Source: Triatoma infestans
Taxonomy: Eukaryota > Arthropoda > Insecta > Hemiptera > Reduviidae
Assembly: GCA_011037195.1 (NCBI GenBank)
Contig: JAAEAF010005007.1
Coordinates: 28,890 to 92,889 of the forward strand
Length of the DNA: 64,000 nucleotides
Direction: 5' to 3'
Part shown: one piece after another, positions 58,549 to 64,000 of the stretch
How positions within the stretch are numbered: position 1 is the stretch's first letter
Layout: every line of letters starts with the position of its first letter
The notes under the pieces: generated by a model
Databases searched by the model: none
Told to the model about the DNA's origin: nothing
Seen by the model: the letters and a program-made list of their open reading frames with translations, nothing else
Made by a program: the position numbers and the translations under genes

Positions 58549-58829
58549 TGAGAGAGAGTGAAAGAGAGGCGAGCTTGCCCTAGAAAACAATCATCGACAC
58601 CAGTTAGTCAACATCATCCTATGTACCTTCCATTTGCAGCCAGTCTGTCTCTCTCTCTCTCTCTTAACTATTCTCTCGCTATCTTATTCTCATACCTTTC
58701 AACTGTGTAAAGTCCTTGCAGTCATTATATATTTAATTATTATACAGTGTTCACTACATCTACTATCTACTTCTTTACATTCCTAAATTCTCTCCTTCTT
58801 ACATTTATCACAACTGTAACAATATTAAA
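58384..58829 (+). mobile_element. Possible solo LTR
   Basis: Runs from TGTAATGG to CTGTAACA. Contains a TATA-like run (58518-58531), a GA microsatellite (58531-58560), a CT-rich stretch (58643-58664) and repeated gaatcattaaagattc blocks near 58395 and 58430. No target duplication or second copy was found, so the call is tentative. Confidence 0.35.
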
Positions 58830-58859
58830 TTAAGTACCTAAACGTAATATAAATTTGAG

Positions 58860-59075
58860 ATTCTTGCAATTTTTAAGTTTGGAGATAATATGTTCAATCA
58901 CACACGCACACACACAAACACACACAAAGAAACATTTGTGAAAAATAATTTTTTTTGTATTCAGGGAACCTCAAAAATCATGTATTTTCGGTGAATGCTC
59001 AACTTTGAAAATACAACCTCAATACTTATTCTTATAGCATTAAGGGGGAAAAAAAATCATTATTTTTTTATTTAA
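58860..59075 (-). repeat. R1 5' end, reverse orientation, truncated
   Basis: CA microsatellite at 58899-58926 then aaaataattttttttgtatt, gaacctcaaaaatcatgtat and caacctcaatacttattctt: the reverse complement of the first ~200 bp of R1. Confidence 0.55.
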
Positions 59076-59079
59076 TTTA

Positions 59080-60355
59080 AGGCCAATATGTCTACTTCCA
59101 GTAATGTCCACAATCCTAGAAATGCTCTTACTTAAACGCATAATTCCTATCCTAGAATCTTCAAAAACCCTTCCCGACCATCAGTTTAATTTCAGGCAAA
59201 TGCACTCCACTATACAACAAGTTAATCGTGTTGTAGACGCCGCAGCATCCTCCTTTGAAAAGAAACAGTACTGTACAGGGGCCTTCTTTGATGTCTCTCT
59301 GGCTTTCGACAAGGTGTGGCACCCTGGACTGTGTGGAAAGTCAAAGGCATCCTGCCATATACCTATTTCCTTATTTTTAAATCATACCTGAGTGACCGGT
59401 ATTGCCAAGACTCTCAGGGTTCATCCTTTTCTCCCTATTTCCCTGTGAAAGGTGGAATACCGCAAGGTAGTATCCTAGGTCCAATTTTATTCACAATATA
59501 TACTGCTGACCTTCCCCTACATCCTAATACAGTAACATCAACCTTCACTGATGATACTGCTATTCTTTCCTCCCATACCGAACCTACTATTGCCTCCAGT
59601 CATCTTCAAGATCATCTTTCCTTAATAGAAGAGGGGTGCAAGAAAATGGAAGATAAAAGTTAATGAAAAGAAATGTATTCACACCACGTTTACACTTCGT
59701 CACTCCCTCTGTCCTGGTGTTAAATTAAATAACACCTTCCTACCTACAGCTGATAGAGTACGCTATCTTGGGTTATATATGGACAAAAGACTAAGTTGGA
59801 CTGAAAAGGACTGAAACTAATAGACGATTTCTTATCCTTTCAAGACTCTTAGACAAACGATCCAAACTTACTTCAAAAAATAAGCTTACACTATACAAAA
59901 CTTTACTATGACCAATGTGGACTTAGGGACTAGAGGTATGGGGCTCCACTAAGCATTCCAACGTTTACCGTATCCAATCCTTACAGTCCAAAATCCTACC
60001 TACGAAAAATTACCAATGCTCCTTATTATATCTCCAATAAAATCTTACATAATGACTTATCCATTCCATTTGTGTCCGATCTAATTAAATTCCGCTATCA
60101 AAGATTCCATAACTGCCTGTCCTATCATCTCTTTGTTTCAACAATTTGCTAGTCAGACCTTACCTGATAATCCATCTCGACGTCTGAAGCATCAGTGGCC
60201 CAGTGACCTTTTAAATTAAAGCCAACGCCTTGAAGTAATACCACTGGGTATTTTCTTCTCATGTTAATCATGACATATAAACATTCATCACATTTGCTTA
60301 TTGTATCTATTGTACAGTTGCAAATAAATTATTGAATGAGAAAGAAACCAAAAAA
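59080..60355 (+). mobile_element. LINE (Jockey-like) RT to 3' end
   Basis: The plus strand encodes MSTILEMLLLKRIIPILESS, HQFNFRQMHSTIQQVNRVVD, AFFDVSLAFDKVWHPGL (first catalytic Asp), then after a frameshift near 59340 GIPQGSILGPILFTIYTADL and TDDTAILSS, where the usual Y/FADD is TDD. A decayed thumb, SPIKSYIMTY-like text and an RLKHQWPSDLLN end follow, then a 3' UTR with AAATAAA near 60323 and a short A-run. The best-preserved member of the family also seen at 1885-4070. Inactive. Confidence 0.85.
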
Positions 60356-60364
60356 AATTAAGGT

Positions 60365-60585
60365 GCATCAACATTTATGGACATTGGCGCTCGGAGCCTT
60401 CTCAGTGCACTGCCGGCCTCGGGACAGTGTTCTCTCGTTACATATACAACACTGTCCATAACCGGACAGTGAGCCTGTAGAAGCTCCTATGGAGAAAAAA
60501 AAATCTAAGGATAGCACAGCTGGACTCGAACCCGCGTGGGAGTCCAGTAGGCTAACCACTTAGCTAAAAAATCATCACGTTTGCA
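60365..60585 (-). mobile_element. SINE S1, copy
   Basis: The minus strand has a tRNA-like head (agctaagtggttagcctact; B box gggttcgagtccagc), then tagatttttttttctccata, cactgtccggttatggacag and gtgcactgagaaggctccga. Closest to 4926-5150. Confidence 0.7.
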
Positions 60586-60599
60586 ATCCTATTAATTTT

Positions 60600-61360
60600 G
60601 TTTATATTGTTAATAATAATTTTTTAATTTATTCCAATTATTAAAATTTAAATGACTAGTAAATTCAAAAAGTCTTCTTTTCTGAATACATAATTTTATA
60701 TTCAGTCTCATGTTTCCATTTAAAATTCAATTTTAATAATTGCATATTTTTTAGTGCATTTAATTGAAGGTAATTATTCCAGTTGGTATTACAGAAATGA
60801 TTTAGTAAAATAATTTAATTGCAGTAAAAATTGTTCAAGAGTAGAAGAATACCTGCTGTTATTGCAATTCTTAATGCCATTTATGGAATTATAAAGTTGT
60901 GCACCAGATGTTTCTAATTTCTGTTATAAGGAAAGTTAAAATTCTTAATTTAATTGAAAACTATAGGGATTTAATGAGTATAGCAATAAACGGAGTGAAT
61001 ATTTTGATGTTTTTTTGTTGGAATATTAAAAAAGTAATAATAATAATAATAATAATAATGATTGTAATAATGTAACTTAGCTTGCATCAGTTTCATTTAA
61101 TTAAGAACAACTAAGATTTGTGTTAATATTTATTGTAATGAACCTTAACAACTATATCTGTGTATGTTTTAATCTTGTTACCATATAAATATTATTGTTA
61201 TTTTTATAATGTATTTCACCCACTTTTTTTTTCAGATTATGCAATCTGTAATACTGTTAACTAGTTTACTCAATTGCTGCACTAATATTTTAAGTAATTT
61301 TAATAATTATTATATTATGCGTTTTAAAACGATAATTTTAATCACTTTTATTTTGGATTT
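60600..61360. other. AT-rich, no gene seen
   Basis: AT-rich with an (AAT)n run at 61035-61059. No coding evidence. Confidence 0.35.
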
Positions 61361-61364
61361 AGTG

Positions 61365-61835
61365 CAAAGTTGCCCGCAAGGGGTATCTGTTACATGCAGT
61401 TACTTGGGGAGTAGCGACCCCACGGGTTACTCCACGGCTCAGTACTCCATGCACTTCATCAGAACAGTACACAATACACTTAAACTACATACATTCTACA
61501 CTTTACTGACAAGGAAAAATACAGTACACAAATAGGGTCTCCGTCCCTAGTTAATTGGCAAAAGCCAAGGGAGAAGGAAGGGATTAGTTCAGTGGTAGCG
61601 CGCTGGACTAGCAACTTGGAGGTCTCAGGTCCGAATCCAGCTGTGTTACCCTTAGATTTTTTTCTTCCTAGGAGGCTCTACAACTCACTGATCGGTGATG
61701 GGCAGTGTTGTCTGTAGCTAGAAAACGCTGCTTGGAGACCGGCTGTGCATTGGAGAAGGTTGTGGGTTGGGGGGGGGGGGCACACTAGATCTTTGAGGTC
61801 GCAGTGCAATAAGTGCAATAATCCTCTACATCAAT
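61365..61835 (+). mobile_element. Composite SINE, copy 3
   Basis: The 5' module (gcccgcaaggggtatctgtt, agtagcgaccccacgggtta, tcagaacagtacacaataca) is followed at 61575 by gggattagttcagtggtagc, an AGC anticodon-like loop, a B box aggtccgaatccagc, the S1 core and a G-run with aggtcgcagtgcaataag. The ORF overlapping 61209-61535 is a shadow. Confidence 0.75.
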
Positions 61836-62221
61836 CTACTTTAGTGCAAAGTTTGTTATATAATTTTACGACCAATTATTCAGCCATCACTTTCCTGGCA
61901 ATGCAGTCCAGTCTTTCATCATCATGAAGGTATGATTGGTCCATGTTTAAGGCTACAATTTTCACATCAACAGCCCAGACTACTTATCTTCAGCAGTTAG
62001 TGATAGAGACATATTGCTTTATTTTTTGAAATTGTTTTATTTTGATTTTAAGTTGATGACAGTTTAGTTGACTAGAAATCAGATCCGAGAGTAACTATGC
62101 TGGTCCTGTATTGCTTCGAGATGGCCAGAATAAAATGGGACGTTAATTGTTTTTATTATAATATCTCATACTGATAAATTGGTGGTTTTGGCGAAATGTA
62201 CCGTTTTGCCAATGTTTTTTT
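61836..62221. other. No gene seen
   Basis: No recognised feature. Confidence 0.3.
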
Positions 62222-63200
62222 TTTACTTTCCCTTACTTCTAGTAAGTAGAGGAAGTATTGTAATCGTGTCAAATTTTCAATATCAAGTTTTCACCGGAAA
62301 TATCCGTTTTGAGATCCCCTGAGTCCAAAAAAAGTGGTTTTTATAAAATGGTCTGTTTGTGTGTATGAACAGTATAGCTCAAAAATGAAAAATCGTAGAA
62401 ACTTCAAACTTGATATTCCGTTTAGTTTCCGACAGTAGGTCATCTGTCAAAATTCCTCAACCGGATGTACCACTTTACTGAATGGTTTTTCCACTTTTTG
62501 GCGAATTTTTTTCAAAAATGGCTTCGAGGATTTTCTTTAAACCTATTATATCAATTACTCACACAAAAATATACAACTTTTACTTAAAACATTTCTCTGG
62601 GAAAATTCATTTAAGGGTACTTTTGGGGGAAAGGTGGGTTACCTTTTAATCTAAAGTATTATTTCAGTTTACTATTCAATTCTGTCATAATAATATTAAT
62701 TAGAATTAAATATGTTGTTGAAATTGCGACATAGAAAAAATCGGCAAACCGGAAGTGCGTTTTTACTGAAATGCATATTTCAGATTTCTGGTATTTTCGA
62801 AAACGGTTCTAACGATTTTCTTTAAACTAGGAATGTGAACTATATATATATATATATATAAAGAGCTACAACTTCTATTTGAAACATTTGTCCCGGTAAA
62901 GTCATTTAAGGGGACTTTTGGGGGAGGGATGGGGTTATGTTTTTCGCTAAAGTGCTATCATAGTTGGATTATAAAATTCTATCATGCAAACAAAATTAAT
63001 TTGAAATAAATAGATGGGAAAAATTCCGAGTTTCAATAATATTAGTAAACCTAAGTAGTGCACTTTTACTGAACAGTTTTTTTCATTTTTTGACGAACTC
63101 CGATCAATTTCCTTAAATTTGTTACACTAACAATAAAATCTGTCAATTACAATATTAAAACTGAAGAAACTGAAGTGAGTGATTCAGACGAGATTTTTTT
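62222..63200 (+). repeat. R1 repeat, long copy
   Basis: Begins actttcccttacttctagta, with gtattgtaatcgtgtcaaat, a reduced GT stretch (62358-62366), two internal units (from about 62510 and 62800) and a (TA)n run at 62844-62861. The end is degraded (aagtgagtgattcagac). Confidence 0.68.
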
Positions 63201-63464
63201 CGTTTTAAGCCAGATATGTAAGCCTAGGTTGACCCCCTGCTCAATACTTTGGAACATGTTATAAGAAATGGCGTATGTGAATTGGGATTGGACAGATATT
63301 AATGGATAATAATAAGAAAGGATTGCAATCTGAGAGGAACTTCTATTTGATATTAGACTTTCAGTTTTATAACTCCGCTCTGTAATAAACTCCGTCTTGG
63401 GAATCTTCTAGGAAGAGGGACTGACTTTAATATACAATTGTGGATTTGTGGAACCAGGGAAAGT
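63201..63464. other. No gene seen
   Basis: Unassigned single-copy-looking sequence. Confidence 0.3.
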
Positions 63465-64000
63465 TGGTTGTATCTGCTCGGACAGCCAGGCTGCGCTGAA
63501 GGCGCTGAGTACATGTGTCTTCACTTCCAGGTTGATGTTAGAATGTTCTAAAAGACTGTAAGAGCTTTCTTCTCTGAAGGATGTGCTTCTAGTCTGGGTG
63601 CCAGGTCACATGGGAATTTCTGGGAATGAAGAGGTGGATAGGTTGGCCAAATTAGGTGCCTCTCTTCCTTTCATTGGCCCCGAGCCAGCTGTTGGCGTGT
63701 CTTCTGGCACATGTCTGTCAGGCTTTCAGACATGGACAGCTTCACAGCATTCATCCTTATGGATGAGCTCAGTTGATTTTCGACAGTCCAGAATGCTCAT
63801 CGGGGAACCGGACAAGGCCATTAGTGAGACTTTGCGGTGTTTTTCACGGAGAGCTCTCAGGCATCTGGTTGGATCTCTTACTGGACACTGTGGTGTATGG
63901 AGACATCTCTACATAATGGGGCTCATGCCGGATCCATTTTGTAGAGTCTGTGAGACAGAGGAGGAAACACCCTCCTTCCTTCCTTGGGTTGTGAGGAAAT
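63465..64000 (+). mobile_element. LINE RNase H / zinc knuckle, runs off window
   Basis: The plus strand reads CSDSQAALKAL, LLVWVPGHMGISGNEEVDRL and AKLGASLPFIGPEPAVGV, then CLSGFQTWTASQHSS, LTGHCGVWRHLYIMGLMPDP and FCRVCETEEETPSF. RNase H Asp, His and Asp positions are retained, with small frameshifts. Homologous to the minus-strand copy at 40505-41240. The 3' end lies beyond the window. Confidence 0.82.

Noticed and set aside
58384..58829. A confirmed LTR retrotransposon
   Set aside because: Kept only as a tentative solo LTR: no target duplication, no second LTR and no coding region.
61209..61535. A 108-codon ORF
   Set aside because: It extends from AT-rich DNA into the 5' module of a composite SINE, so it is not a conserved coding unit.
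61575..61640. A tRNA-Ala (AGC) gene
   Set aside because: It is the head of a composite SINE found three times; the acceptor stem is not closed and it lacks the expected 3' end and terminator.

Overview
This window looks like nuclear DNA from an arthropod, most likely an insect. The support is two intron-containing RR-1 (Rebers-Riddiford) cuticle protein genes with TATA box plus TCAGT initiator promoters, an AT-rich background, and many decayed eukaryotic transposons (Jockey-like and RTE-like LINEs, RNase H-bearing LINEs, Helitron, piggyBac, Ty3/Gypsy-like LTRs, tRNA-derived SINEs). I cannot name the species; a hemimetabolous insect is only a guess. No bacterial-style operons, rRNA genes, CRISPR arrays or genuine tRNA genes are visible.

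The only host genes I can support are two paralogous cuticle protein genes on the minus strand. Gene A (17423-18294) has two coding exons and a 518-bp intron. Gene B (exons 42110-42243 and 28019-28238) encodes a protein of the same 117-residue length that differs at about 12 positions, with the same splice sites and promoter layout, but its intron is about 13.9 kb. That intron is filled with LINE pieces, an inverted LTR, foldback elements and copies of a 1-kb repeat. Both genes sit in a segmental duplication: block A is about 16320-20580, and block B is split into about 24130-28320 and 41640-44420. One flank of block B was further rearranged into a long inverted repeat around 26630.

Layout: 1-6640 decayed repeats, two LINEs, a foldback insertion and a SINE; 7764-10440 a 1-kb repeat (called R1 here), a SINE and a Helitron helicase remnant; 10441-15850 mostly unclassified DNA plus an R1 copy carrying a nested solo LTR; 16320-20580 gene A block; 20640-24130 R2 repeat, SINE and R1; 24130-44420 gene B with its expanded intron; 44420-52990 R1 copies, a composite SINE and a LINE interrupted by a solo LTR; 52992-54337 an internally deleted piggyBac element; 54380-64000 a Gypsy pol scrap, SINEs, LINEs, an R1 copy and an RNase H LINE fragment running off the end.

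Three repeat systems stand out. R1 is a non-coding element of about 1 kb with terminal inverted motifs, hairpins at both ends, an internal GT microsatellite and an internal duplicated unit; at least eight long copies and many diverged ones are present. A set of foldback elements carries, in opposed pairs, a hammerhead-ribozyme-like core (CUGANGA, stem II, GAAACCGGUC), reminiscent of Penelope-like element termini. A composite SINE occurs three times with its tRNA-like head internal, behind a conserved 5' module of about 200 bp.
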